Source: Sphingobacteriia bacterium (GTDB lineage: Bacteria; Bacteroidota; Bacteroidia; Chitinophagales; Chitinophagaceae). From it: DNA of 64,000 nucleotides. The notes below the pieces were generated by a model that saw only the letters and a list, made by a program, of their open reading frames with translations, was not told the origin of the DNA and did no database searches. Of the stretch, positions 28,671-37,601 are shown in pieces. Each line of letters begins with the position of its first letter. Within the stretch, counting starts at the first letter, position 1. Position numbers and translations under genes: made by a program. The stretch spans positions 129,001 to 193,000 of the forward strand of contig RDZY01000008.1 of NCBI GenBank assembly GCA_004294135.1, given 5' to 3'.

Positions 28671-29020
28671 GTTATCCTTGTTTAGTACCTGCGAACATAA
28701 GTTAAATGAAGAAGAAAAATCAGAAAGAAAAAACGACTGTTGATAACAGGTGTAGAAGTTGAGTTTGAATTTTACATTAAAAAGTAATTTTTTATATTTT
28801 GGGAGATTATTGTTTTATTAAATAATTATTAATCAATAAGTTATAAAATTTTGCTATATTTTAATGTGAAATTATAATAATGCATAACCGGGATTGTTTG
28901 TACGGGTTTAAATTCAGAAATATGCGCTGCCGTTTTGAGCCTATATTCGTAGATTAGCAACAATGAGTAAACGCAAACCAAACTTACCAATTATATTACC
29001 ACGCTTAAACCCATAACAAT
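28671..29020. other. Intergenic region between smc and the glycosyltransferase pair
   Basis: This AT-rich divergent gap holds TATGTTCG on the minus strand (28692-28699) as a possible -7 element for smc and TATATTCG on the plus strand (28942-28949) as one for the glycosyltransferases. A 17-codon frame starting at ATG 28963 lies after the latter and could be a leader peptide, but nothing else supports it. I see no RNA gene. Confidence 0.35.
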
Positions 29021-30109
29021 TTGCAAACAATCGTCTTTACTGTAACCAACAACCTTAATTACGACCAGCGAATGCACCGGATTTGCAGCAGCTTACAGTC
29101 CATTGGCCACAATATTCTTTTGGTTGGGGTTGAAAGAAAGGATTCAGATCCATTGGAAGTGCAGCATTTCAGGCAAAAGCGATTGAATTGTTTCTTTCAG
29201 AAAGGGCCAGTCTTTTACTTTGAATACAATATCCGCCTGCTGCTTTTTCTGCTTTTTCAGCCCTGTGATGCCATTTGCGCCATTGACCTTGATACTATTC
29301 TGCCCGTATTAATTGCGTCTGTTTTTAGGGGTAAAAAAAGGGTGTACGATGCACATGAATATTTTACTGAGCAGAAAGAAGTGAGGGAAAGGCCAATCAT
29401 ACAATGGTTTTGGAAAAGAATTGAAAATTTTGCAGTCCCCTATTTTAAAAAAGGCTATACAGTAAATAGCCAGCTCGCTCACTTATTCAAGCAAAAATAC
29501 GGTATTGAGTATACGGTTATACGAAATATTCAATTCAAGTATCGATTTGAAAAAAATGATAACCGATTAGTTAATAAATATATTTTGTACCAAGGTGCCG
29601 TAAATAAAGGTCGCTGTTTTGAGCAATTAATTCCAGCCATGCAATGGGTAGATGCCCCATTATGGATTGTAGGAAAGGGTAATTTTATGGATCAAGTAAA
29701 GGATTTAATTGCGCAATACCAGCTTTCACACAAGGTATTTCTCAAAGGTTCAATTTTACCTGTACCCCTCCGCATTATCACCCAACAGGCTTGTATTGGC
29801 ATCACACTTTTTGAGCGAGAGGGAGTTAACCAGTACTATTCGTTGGCCAATCGTTTTTTTGATTATATGATGGCTGGCACACCGCAACTTTGTGTAGATT
29901 ACCCACTTTATGCAGAAATTATTGCCAATTATCCTTTTGCACTACTAATTAGCGATCTTCAACCCAAATCAATTGCGGCTGCATTGAACAAATTGTTGGC
30001 AGATGATGTTCTCTATCAAAACCTCCAAAATGCCGCGCTTGATGCAAGTGCTGTTTTGCATTGGGAGAACGAAGCTGTTAAATTGGTCGATTTTTACCAC
30101 AAATTATAA
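29021..30109 (+). CDS. Glycosyltransferase, GT-B fold (GT4-like), TTG start
   Basis: This 362-aa protein begins with the GT4-type N-terminus QTIVFTVTNNLNYDQRMHRI and has KKRVYDAHEYFTEQKEV in the first domain. The second domain shows YILYQGAVNKGRCFEQLIPAM, the VGKG segment and a weak EX7E-like donor region (FEREGVNQYYSLANRFFDYMMAGTPQL). It probably adds a hexose to a surface glycan. There is a stop codon just upstream (29006-29008) and no ATG before residue 18, so TTG at 29021 is the only start that keeps the family N-terminus. The next gene follows with a 1-bp gap and also uses TTG. Confidence 0.82.
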   Translation: MQTIVFTVTNNLNYDQRMHRICSSLQSIGHNILLVGVERKDSDPLEVQHFRQKRLNCFFQKGPVFYFEYNIRLLLFLLFQPCDAICAIDLDTILPVLIASVFRGKKRVYDAHEYFTEQKEVRERPIIQWFWKRIENFAVPYFKKGYTVNSQLAHLFKQKYGIEYTVIRNIQFKYRFEKNDNRLVNKYILYQGAVNKGRCFEQLIPAMQWVDAPLWIVGKGNFMDQVKDLIAQYQLSHKVFLKGSILPVPLRIITQQACIGITLFEREGVNQYYSLANRFFDYMMAGTPQLCVDYPLYAEIIANYPFALLISDLQPKSIAAALNKLLADDVLYQNLQNAALDASAVLHWENEAVKLVDFYHKL

Positions 30110-30110
30110 T

Positions 30111-31238
30111 TTGGAAAAGCATTTACATATCATAGCATTTGACGTTCCCTACCCAGTAGATTATGGTGGAGCTTGTGACGTTTTTTATAAACTCCCCGCC
30201 TTTCAGGCACTGGGTATTAAAATACATTTACACTGCTTCGATTATGGCAGAGGCGAACAAACAACTCTAAATCAATACTGTACAACGGTTAATTATTATA
30301 AAAGATTAAATGGCCATAAGGGATTTTCTACTCAACTCCCCTATATCGTATCCAGCCGTATTAATGAAACCCTGTACCAAAATCTATTGAAAGACAATTA
30401 TCCTATTTTCATGGAAGGGGTTCATTGCACTTATTTGTTGCAAGATGAGCGTTTTAAAAACCGCCGTTGTTTTGTACGTCTCCACAATGTAGAATACCGC
30501 TATTATAAAGAATTATACCAGAACAGTAGTTCCCCTTTTAAGAAAGCATACTATTGGTATGAATCGCGACTATTGAAGTATTACGAGAAAACGATTGCTG
30601 ACAAAGCCACTTTTTGGGCTACCAAGGAAGCAGACAATGATGTTTACCGCAATGAATTTGGCTGTGCCAATATTGAAGAATTGGAATTATACCTGCCCAA
30701 TTGGTCCTTAAGCGGTCAAGAAGGAATGGGCTCTTACTGTTTCTATCATGGTGATTTAAGCGTAGATGTAAATGAGAAAGCGGTTATATGGTTGCTGGAG
30801 AATGTGTTTAAAAACATGGAAATTCCATTCGTAATTGCGGGCAAAAATCCCTCTAAAAAATTGGAGGCCTTGGCCTATTCCAGTAAATTTTCTTGTTTGG
30901 TTGCCAACCCTTCCCAAAAGGAATTGCAGGATATGGTTGCCAAAGCCCATATCAACTTGATTCCTTCTTATATATATACTGGCACCAAAGTGAAGCTTTT
31001 AAATGCTGTTTTTAATGGAAGGCATATTATTGCCAATGATGCTACGGTTGCAGAAACGGGACTCTCAGCTGCCTGTCACATAGCAAATACACCCAATGCT
31101 TTTAAAGATTTGATTGCTCAACTCTTCCACCAACCTTTTACTGCGGAAGATATTAATTTGAGAACTCACTTATTAAAAAACAGGTACAGCAATGAGCAAA
31201 ATGCCATTAAACAAGTAGGATGGATTTGGGGGAATTAA
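30111..31238 (+). CDS. Glycosyltransferase-like protein, TTG start
   Basis: About 375 aa from the TTG at 30111 (EKHLHIIAFDVPYPVDYGGACDVFYKLPAF follows in two parts). The DVPYPVDYGG stretch is a typical GT-B N-terminus with its glycine loop. The second half has FYHGDLSVDVNEKAVIWLL and a late LIPSYIYTGTKVKLLNAVFNGRHIIAND segment typical of GT4 relatives. An upstream ATG (30003) exists, but it would overlap the previous gene by over 100 bp and has unrelated sequence. The target glycan is unknown. The pair forms a two-gene operon ending 3 bp from the convergent ftsE. Confidence 0.78.
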   Translation: MEKHLHIIAFDVPYPVDYGGACDVFYKLPAFQALGIKIHLHCFDYGRGEQTTLNQYCTTVNYYKRLNGHKGFSTQLPYIVSSRINETLYQNLLKDNYPIFMEGVHCTYLLQDERFKNRRCFVRLHNVEYRYYKELYQNSSSPFKKAYYWYESRLLKYYEKTIADKATFWATKEADNDVYRNEFGCANIEELELYLPNWSLSGQEGMGSYCFYHGDLSVDVNEKAVIWLLENVFKNMEIPFVIAGKNPSKKLEALAYSSKFSCLVANPSQKELQDMVAKAHINLIPSYIYTGTKVKLLNAVFNGRHIIANDATVAETGLSAACHIANTPNAFKDLIAQLFHQPFTAEDINLRTHLLKNRYSNEQNAIKQVGWIWGN

Positions 31239-31241
31239 ATC

Positions 31242-31928
31242 CTATCCGCCTGAATTGGCACTATCTGCCACCCTTCCATTTTCAGTCTTTAGCATCCTAC
31301 CTGGATACCTATTGATTACAATAAAATCATGCGTTGCCATTAGCACAGTAGTGCCGTAATCTTTGGCAATTTGAATGAGGAGTTGCATGATTTCATCGCT
31401 GGTTTCGGGATCGAGGTTGCCAGTAGGTTCATCTGCAAGAATTAATTTGGGCGAGTTGAGTAATGCCCGTGCAATATCTACCCTTTGTTGTTCGCCACCA
31501 CTCATTTCAAAAGGCATTTTAAAGCCCTTTGTTTTCAGTCCCACTTTATCCAATACATCGTTTATTTTTTCTTGAATCAATCGCTCGTCCTTCCAACCCG
31601 TTGCTTTCAACACAAATTTTAAATTCTCGTGTACATTGCGATCGGTAAGCAACTGAAAATCTTGGAATACAACGCCCAAATTTCTACGAAGAAAGGGTAC
31701 TTTTTTCCAATCCATCTGTCGAATATCAAAACCTACTACCGAAGCAGACCCCTCTGTCAATTGTAATTCACCATATAAAGTTTTGAGAAGACTACTCTTA
31801 CCTGTTCCGGTTTTACCCACCAAATACACAAACTCACCTTTGTTAATGTCAAAATTAACATCTTGCAGAATCAGGCTATTGCCTTGGTAAATATTTACAT
31901 TTTTGAGCGAGATAACTGTTTCAGACAT
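31242..31928 (-). CDS. ftsE: ABC transporter ATPase FtsE
   Basis: This 228-aa ABC ATPase has Walker [17 protein letters not shown], the Q-loop region VFQDFQLL, signature [16 protein letters not shown], Walker [14 protein letters not shown] and H-loop ATHD. The sequence, especially [20 protein letters not shown], is most like FtsE. FtsE pairs with FtsX to activate peptidoglycan hydrolases at the septum. ftsX is not adjacent, which is often so in Bacteroidota. A related LolD-type ATPase is the main alternative. Confidence 0.82.
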   Translation of the reverse strand: MSETVISLKNVNIYQGNSLILQDVNFDINKGEFVYLVGKTGTGKSSLLKTLYGELQLTEGSASVVGFDIRQMDWKKVPFLRRNLGVVFQDFQLLTDRNVHENLKFVLKATGWKDERLIQEKINDVLDKVGLKTKGFKMPFEMSGGEQQRVDIARALLNSPKLILADEPTGNLDPETSDEIMQLLIQIAKDYGTTVLMATHDFIVINRYPGRMLKTENGRVADSANSGG

Positions 31929-31952
31929 GGTATTGCTTTAATGAAAGTATTA

Positions 31953-31960
31953 CAAATATA
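31953..31960 (-). promoter_or_regulatory. -7 element for ftsE
   Basis: TATATTTG on the minus strand fits TAnnTTTG and lies 24 bp upstream of the ftsE ATG. No clear TTTG -33 partner is seen at 17-20 bp. Confidence 0.4.
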
Positions 31961-31985
31961 AGCTTTGAGTAAGGTTGATGATCTG

Positions 31986-33167
31986 TTAATATTGATAGCC
32001 TATTTCTCCAAATACTCCTTTAAGTAATAGAGAAGATTTATCTGCCACAGCTGGTTCCACCCTTCCTACAATTTTTGCAGCTATGCCTAGGCTTTCAGAA
32101 GTCCCGATCATTTTTGCTGCAGTGGCTTCATTGGTGAAAATTTCAAGCCGATGCCCCATATTAAATACTTGGTACATTTCTTTCCAATCAGCCCCCGAAT
32201 TGTCTTTAATTAAATCAAATACGGGCGGTGGCGTAAAAAGATTGTCTTTAATAATACTGAATGGCTGGGGCAGGTATTTCATACACTTGGTTTGCCCACC
32301 TCCACTACAATGAATAACGCCATTTATTTCATTAAAATGCGTGTCTAATAATTGCTTCATTAGGGGTGCATAGGTTCTGGTGGGTGACAATAGCAGTTTG
32401 CCAATTGAAATGGTTTCTCCTTCAATATCAATGGTGTCGGTCATCCTATTCCTACCAATATATACCACTTCCTCATTTAATAAAGGTTCAAAAGATTCAG
32501 GAAAATTCAAGCCATAATATTTCTCCAGCACATCGTGACGGGCGCTAGTGAGGCCATTGCTTCCCAGTCCACTGTTGTATTCAGTTTCGTAATTGGCTTT
32601 GCCAGCACTTGAAAATCCCACAATTACATCTCCAGCGGCAATTTTATCGTTCGTGATTAATCGGCTCTTTGGCCATCTGCTCGTCATGGTACCATTCACC
32701 GCAACGGTTCTAACCACATCACCCACATCAGCCGTTTCTCCGCCCAAATAATGAATACAAACCCCATAAGATTTTAGTGTATCGAAAAACGATTGGGTAC
32801 CATTAATAATTGCTTCTAATACCGCTCCAGTAATACGAGATTTATTTCTGTCAATGGTAGAAGAAAACAGCAGTTGATCGGTAACACCAACACATAATAG
32901 GTCGTCTAGATTCATGGCTACCGCATCTTGTGCAATTCCTTTCCACACAGATAAGTCGCCTGTTTCTTTCCAATAGAGGTAAGCGAGTATACTCTTAGTG
33001 CCAGCTCCATCGGCGTGCATGATATTTACCCAGTCCCCATCATTGCAGAGATAATCGGGATAAATTTTGCAAAAAGCGTGGGGATACAACCCTTGATCCA
33101 ACTTTTGAATTGCTTGGTGTACTTCTTCTTTTTGTGCTGATACCCCGCGTTGTGCATATAATGACAT
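31986..33167 (-). CDS. purM: Phosphoribosylformylglycinamidine cyclo-ligase (AIR synthase)
   Basis: This ~393-aa member of the PurM superfamily catalyses the ATP-dependent closure of FGAM to AIR in purine synthesis. The start at 33167 (MSLYAQRGVSAQKEE) is used because the 20 codons above it are unlike the family. Visible blocks include HADGAGTKSILAY, the metal/ATP segment DAVAMNLDDLLCVG, and GGETADVGDVV. A late stretch reads FNMGHRLEIFT. The sequence is of the longer Bacteroidota type and somewhat different from enteric PurM. It is monocistronic and divergent from ribF. Confidence 0.9.
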   Translation of the reverse strand: MSLYAQRGVSAQKEEVHQAIQKLDQGLYPHAFCKIYPDYLCNDGDWVNIMHADGAGTKSILAYLYWKETGDLSVWKGIAQDAVAMNLDDLLCVGVTDQLLFSSTIDRNKSRITGAVLEAIINGTQSFFDTLKSYGVCIHYLGGETADVGDVVRTVAVNGTMTSRWPKSRLITNDKIAAGDVIVGFSSAGKANYETEYNSGLGSNGLTSARHDVLEKYYGLNFPESFEPLLNEEVVYIGRNRMTDTIDIEGETISIGKLLLSPTRTYAPLMKQLLDTHFNEINGVIHCSGGGQTKCMKYLPQPFSIIKDNLFTPPPVFDLIKDNSGADWKEMYQVFNMGHRLEIFTNEATAAKMIGTSESLGIAAKIVGRVEPAVADKSSLLLKGVFGEIGYQY

Positions 33168-33281
33168 GGAACTAATTTTATTAGAATGGTGAAGGTACAA
33201 TTGGAATCTGAAACTTGAAATCATCATTCAAAATTCATCCGCTTTAATTCTTCATTCTAAAATCATAATTTCGCTTATTAT

Positions 33282-34211
33282 ATGAAGGTATATCGCGAAC
33301 TGGCAGGCTCTCTTCCCGAATTCAACAAAGCTGTGGTTACTATTGGCACTTTTGATGGTGTACACCAAGGGCATCAGCAGATTCTTGCGCAGATGAGATC
33401 GGAAGCAGCACGCATTGGTGGGGAGACCGTAATTATTACTTTTCACCCCCATCCTAGAAAGATTGTTTCTTCTGTACCGGGTGATGTAAAACTCCTCAAT
33501 ACCCTTAACGAAAAAATTACACTGCTTGAAAAAGCAGGTATTGATCATTTGGTAGTGATCCCTTTCGACCACCAGTTTGCCAACCAGACAGCCGAAGCTT
33601 ATGTAAAAGATTTTCTTTTTACTTATTTCAAACCAGCCATCGTTATCATTGGATATGATCACCGCTTTGGTAAAGGTCGCGCTGGTGATTACCACCTATT
33701 GGAACAATATGGCAAGGATCTTGGCTTTAAGGTAAAAGAAATAACCGAAGAAATATTGAATGAAGTAGTGGTGAGTTCTACTCGTATTAGAGAGGCATTA
33801 CTGAACCAAGATATTGCAGTTGCCAACCATTTTTTGGGTTATCCTTACTTTTTTGAGGGAATTGTAGTAGAAGGCAATCAACTGGGAAGAACCCTTGGTT
33901 TTCCTACTGCCAACCTACATATTAGCAGTGAAGAGAAATTAATTCCTGGGAACGGTGTTTATGCAGTAAAGATTAACTGTGGACAGGATTTACTATTGGG
34001 CATGATGAATATTGGGGTAAGACCTACCGTTGATGGGAAGAAGCGGGTTATTGAAGTGAATATTTTTGATTTCAATGAAGACATTTACGGAAAAAATCTA
34101 CTCATCTCTATCGTCGGTTTTTTAAGGGGTGAAGTGAAATTTAGTGGACTGGAAGCACTAAAAGCACAACTGAATGAAGATCGCAATAAAGCCATTCTTC
34201 TACTTCAATAA
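33282..34211 (+). CDS. ribF: Bifunctional riboflavin kinase / FAD synthetase
   Basis: This 309-aa RibF makes FMN and then FAD from riboflavin. The N-terminal adenylyltransferase domain has TIGTFDGVHQGHQQIL near residue 21 and the later IVSSTRIREAL-like VVSSTRIREALL. The C-terminal kinase domain shows NQLGRTLGFPTANLH and GNGVYAVKIN. It follows a weak -7 element (TAATTTCG, 33267-33274), which would give a very short leader. Its stop is immediately next to the end of the convergent holA gene. Confidence 0.95.
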   Translation: MKVYRELAGSLPEFNKAVVTIGTFDGVHQGHQQILAQMRSEAARIGGETVIITFHPHPRKIVSSVPGDVKLLNTLNEKITLLEKAGIDHLVVIPFDHQFANQTAEAYVKDFLFTYFKPAIVIIGYDHRFGKGRAGDYHLLEQYGKDLGFKVKEITEEILNEVVVSSTRIREALLNQDIAVANHFLGYPYFFEGIVVEGNQLGRTLGFPTANLHISSEEKLIPGNGVYAVKINCGQDLLLGMMNIGVRPTVDGKKRVIEVNIFDFNEDIYGKNLLISIVGFLRGEVKFSGLEALKAQLNEDRNKAILLLQ

Positions 34212-35216
34212 TTACTGCATTATTTTTACCACCAACTCCTTCATTAAGGCTGCATCATTGGCAGATCCATTGTGTATACCCAAGGTTCTTAAATTGTATT
34301 GGTGTAATAAAAGCAACACTTTTTCTACCCCTGCAAAATCGTATTTACGAGCTGCTGCATTGTACTCCTTCATAAAATAAGGCGACACCCCCAATGCACT
34401 GGCAGCGGCACTATCGCTGGTATTAGGCAGCGATTTAAGGACATAGAGTTTACTGAAAAAATTATAGACCGATGGCAGTACCAATTGTATCGGCCCGGCT
34501 TTAGGATTGGACTCAAAATACTGTATGATTCGAATGGACTTTGACAAGTCCCTTTGAGCAATAGCAGCCTGCAATTCAAAGGCGTTGAACTCCTTGCTCA
34601 CGCCAATAAACCGTTCTACCTCCTCCTCTGCAATAGATTTCTTTCCAGCCAAATTCAGCATTAACTTTTCTACTTCGTTTTCAATCCTGCTCAAGTCGTT
34701 TCCTATATGATCTATCAACATATGCAATGCCTTAGGCGCTATACTCAACCCATGCCCTTTGATCATCTGCTCCGTCCATTCTGGCAATTGATTATCGTAT
34801 AATTTTTTGGTAGAAAGCACTTCTACAAGCTTTGAATCCTTTAACTTTTTACCAAGTCCCTTCCGCCCATCTACTTTTTTTTCTTTGTGACTTACTACAA
34901 AAACTGTGGTCGGCAATGGGTGATCAATATAAGACTCCAATTTCTCAATATCCCGCATCTGCTGTGCTTCTTTAAGCAATACCACTTGCTTATTGCCAAA
35001 CATGGGATGTCGTTTACAAGCATTCAACACATCCGCCCAATCTGCGTCTTTACCATAAAAAATGCTTAGGTTAAAATCTGCTTCAGCCGCTGTAAGAATA
35101 TTTTTTTCTGCGTAATTCACCAGCGTATCTATAAAATAAGACTCTTCGCCTTCTAGCCAATAAATGGACTTGAACTTTTTATTCTTCCAATCTTCTAAAA
35201 TTTTTTCTGCCGACAT
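34212..35216 (-). CDS. holA: DNA polymerase III subunit delta
   Basis: About 334 aa from the ATG at 35214-35216 (MSAEKILEDWKNKKFKSIYW); the frame is open 23 codons further. Delta is the wrench of the clamp loader that opens the sliding clamp. Family features are the N-terminal YWLEGEESYFIDTLV, then RHPMFGNKQVVLLKEAQQM. The middle domain reads GNDLSRIENEVEKLML and the C-terminal helices include PYFMKEYNAAARKYDF. Its last base adjoins the last base of the convergent ribF. Confidence 0.92.
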   Translation of the reverse strand: MSAEKILEDWKNKKFKSIYWLEGEESYFIDTLVNYAEKNILTAAEADFNLSIFYGKDADWADVLNACKRHPMFGNKQVVLLKEAQQMRDIEKLESYIDHPLPTTVFVVSHKEKKVDGRKGLGKKLKDSKLVEVLSTKKLYDNQLPEWTEQMIKGHGLSIAPKALHMLIDHIGNDLSRIENEVEKLMLNLAGKKSIAEEEVERFIGVSKEFNAFELQAAIAQRDLSKSIRIIQYFESNPKAGPIQLVLPSVYNFFSKLYVLKSLPNTSDSAAASALGVSPYFMKEYNAAARKYDFAGVEKVLLLLHQYNLRTLGIHNGSANDAALMKELVVKIMQ

Positions 35217-35352
35217 ATTGCAAAGATCGTTGTGTAATTGGTAAAATCTCACACCTAAACTGATTTTTGTACAAAGAATAAACAATATTTTTCTTTTGGC
35301 ACGGTTTTAGTAAAATCATTGGAAATGATTATCCAACCTTAAAATAAAACAG

Positions 35353-36324
35353 ATGAGCACAGAATTTAATAACAACGCACCGCAGCGGGACAACCGCAAA
35401 GCCATTTATGGAGTATTAATTGCCGCACTGGTACTAACCTGGGGTTATATATTCTACGACAAGAGCAAGTCGTCCGAAACCATTATGGGCCTCGAAACAA
35501 AAATCAGTAACGTAGATAGTGCCCGATTGGCAATTCAACAAGAGTTTATGGATGTGTCTTCAAAAGCCGACTCTCTAACACAAGACAACTTACAGTTACA
35601 AGGCGATTTGGCTGATAAAAATACCGCCATTCAAAAATTAAAATCCAATATTAGCAGTATTCTTAAAAAGAACGATGCTTCTAAATCTGAATTGGCAGAA
35701 GCCAAAAAAATGATTGGTGAATTGAATGGTAAAATTGATGGACTTTTTGCTGAAATTGAACAGTTAAAAGGTGAAAACAAACAATTGACCAATACCAATG
35801 CACAACTGAATACAGAAAAAACACAGTTGACCACCGATAAAGCGGGTTTGGAAGATAACCTCAATAAAACAACAACTGAGAAAAAGCAGTTGGAAGAAAA
35901 AGTAGATATTGCCTCTACACTGCATGCTTCAAATATTGGAATCAATGCCATAAATATAAAAAATAGTGGCAAAGAAAAAGAGACCACTACTGCAAAGCGT
36001 GCCGATTTAATTCGCGTATCATTTAATATAGATGAGAATAGAATCACCCCAACAGGTACAAAGGAATTTTATGTAATAGTAACTGGACCTGATGGAAAAG
36101 TAATTTCAGAAGGAAGTACTTTCAATGCAAGAGAAGAGGGCACGCGTACTTATACCAGCAAAGTATCTGTGAATTATGAGCAGAATAAAAATATCCCAGT
36201 GAGTTTTGATTGGAGGCAGAAAGATGCTTATAAAGATGGAGAATACAGAATTGAAATTTATAATAATGGTTTCAAGATAGGCCAAAGTGCAAAAACATTG
36301 AAAAAAGGTGGTTTATTTAGTTAA
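35353..36324 (+). CDS. Membrane-anchored coiled-coil protein of unknown function
   Basis: This 323-aa protein has a short cytosolic N-terminus, one membrane helix (AIYGVLIAALVLTWGYIFY, residues about 18-36) and a long coiled coil (about 45-200). Its heptads are rich in K, E, Q and N. A compact C-terminal domain follows (DLIRVSFNIDENRITPTGTKEFYV to the end) that resembles a beta-sandwich with VTGPDGKVISEG. The same layout occurs in many Bacteroidota proteins of unknown role. It is followed by a strong terminator and is probably monocistronic. Confidence 0.8.
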   Translation: MSTEFNNNAPQRDNRKAIYGVLIAALVLTWGYIFYDKSKSSETIMGLETKISNVDSARLAIQQEFMDVSSKADSLTQDNLQLQGDLADKNTAIQKLKSNISSILKKNDASKSELAEAKKMIGELNGKIDGLFAEIEQLKGENKQLTNTNAQLNTEKTQLTTDKAGLEDNLNKTTTEKKQLEEKVDIASTLHASNIGINAINIKNSGKEKETTTAKRADLIRVSFNIDENRITPTGTKEFYVIVTGPDGKVISEGSTFNAREEGTRTYTSKVSVNYEQNKNIPVSFDWRQKDAYKDGEYRIEIYNNGFKIGQSAKTLKKGGLFS

Positions 36325-36347
36325 ATCACTTTCAAAAAAATCGACTA

Positions 36348-36380
36348 AAAGAACAGCTCCGAAAGGGGCTGTTCTTTTTT
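36348..36380 (+). terminator. Rho-independent terminator
   Basis: GAACAGCTCC (36351-36360) pairs with GGGGCTGTTC (36365-36374) around a GAAA loop, followed by TTTTTT. It ends the coiled-coil gene. Confidence 0.92.
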
Positions 36381-36405
36381 ATGGCAATATGCTTATTTTA
36401 GACAA

Positions 36406-37584
36406 ATGTTTGCATCACTATTCAACTGGAGGACCTTACTGATTTTAATTGCCATTGCCATTGTTAGTGGAACCATTGTATACTCGCAATACGTGGGTAA
36501 GCAAATTGCTATCAAAGAACGCCAGCAAGCAGAAGCATGGGTGGAAGCAGAGAGAACCATTATCCGTTCAACCGATTCTGCCAGTATTATTTTGGCGACC
36601 AAAATAGCGACTGAAAATAAAGATATTCCTATTATAGAAACCAATACAAAAGATAGCATAACTGGTAACTTTATCAACTTAAATGAAAACCCTTTAAGTG
36701 AAAACCCCAATTATTTAAAACAACAACTTCAACTTTTTAAGCAATACAATCCGCAGCCTATTGAATTTATATTAAACGATTCAGCGGGTACTATAATGCG
36801 ATATTATTATGGACCCAGCAAATTATTAAGGGAAGTAAAATGGTATCCCATTATTCAATTAATGATTGTAGCACTATTTGTTTTAATTGCATTTTTTAGT
36901 CTCCAAATAAATTTTAAAAGCAATCAAAACCAGCTATGGGCATCTATGGCAAAAGAGACAGCCCATCAGTTAGGAACGCCTGTTTCCAGCTTGGAAGGCT
37001 GGCTAGAAATTTTAAAAGAGAAGCAAGAAAATCAATCCATAGTGTCTGAAATAGAGAAAGATATTAAGCGACTATTATTGGTTACCGATCGTTTTGGAAA
37101 AATAGGAAGCATCCCTAAATTAGAATGGGGTAATCCCTATCTGCAAACTGTTTCGGTAGTAGAGTATATGAAAAAGCGAAGCAGTGAACATATATTATTT
37201 ACCATTAATGCAGGTGATACAAAACAGCTAACCACTTTATTATCACCCACCCTCTTCAACTGGGTATTGGAAAATTTATTGAAGAACGCACTGGACGCAC
37301 TGGAAGGCAAGGGCAGTATAAATATTAACATCAGCCGAGCTGCCAAACAACTTACGATAGATATTGGTGATACGGGCAAAGGCATCCCCTCTTATTTATT
37401 TAAAAAAGTATTCAAGCCCGGATTCACCACCAAAAAAAGAGGATGGGGTATTGGACTTTCATTGAGCAAAAAAATTATGGAACAATCGCATAATGGAAAG
37501 CTATTCGTGAAGAAAAGCGAACCAGGTTTGGGAACAACTTTTAGTATTGTTCTGCCGCTACTGAGCAACCAAGCTGAAGTGTAA
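36406..37584 (+). CDS. Sensor histidine kinase
   Basis: This 392-aa kinase has two membrane helices (about residues 10-28 and 147-167) bounding a ~115-residue periplasmic sensor domain. The phosphoacceptor is H187 in KETAHQLGTP. The N box is NLLKNALDAL with N294, the G1 box is DTGKGIP near residue 322 and the G2 box is GWGIGLSL near residue 346. No response regulator is adjacent, so it is an orphan kinase here. The HQLGTP H box with LGTPVSSLEGW is common in Bacteroidota. The signal is unknown. Confidence 0.92.
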   Translation: MFASLFNWRTLLILIAIAIVSGTIVYSQYVGKQIAIKERQQAEAWVEAERTIIRSTDSASIILATKIATENKDIPIIETNTKDSITGNFINLNENPLSENPNYLKQQLQLFKQYNPQPIEFILNDSAGTIMRYYYGPSKLLREVKWYPIIQLMIVALFVLIAFFSLQINFKSNQNQLWASMAKETAHQLGTPVSSLEGWLEILKEKQENQSIVSEIEKDIKRLLLVTDRFGKIGSIPKLEWGNPYLQTVSVVEYMKKRSSEHILFTINAGDTKQLTTLLSPTLFNWVLENLLKNALDALEGKGSININISRAAKQLTIDIGDTGKGIPSYLFKKVFKPGFTTKKRGWGIGLSLSKKIMEQSHNGKLFVKKSEPGLGTTFSIVLPLLSNQAEV

Positions 37585-37601
37585 TACGCTTAATGAGTTC
37601 A

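Noticed and set aside
33252..33695. A 147-aa minus-strand frame inside ribF
   Set aside because: It lies opposite well-conserved ribF motifs and has no protein-like features; it is a shadow frame.
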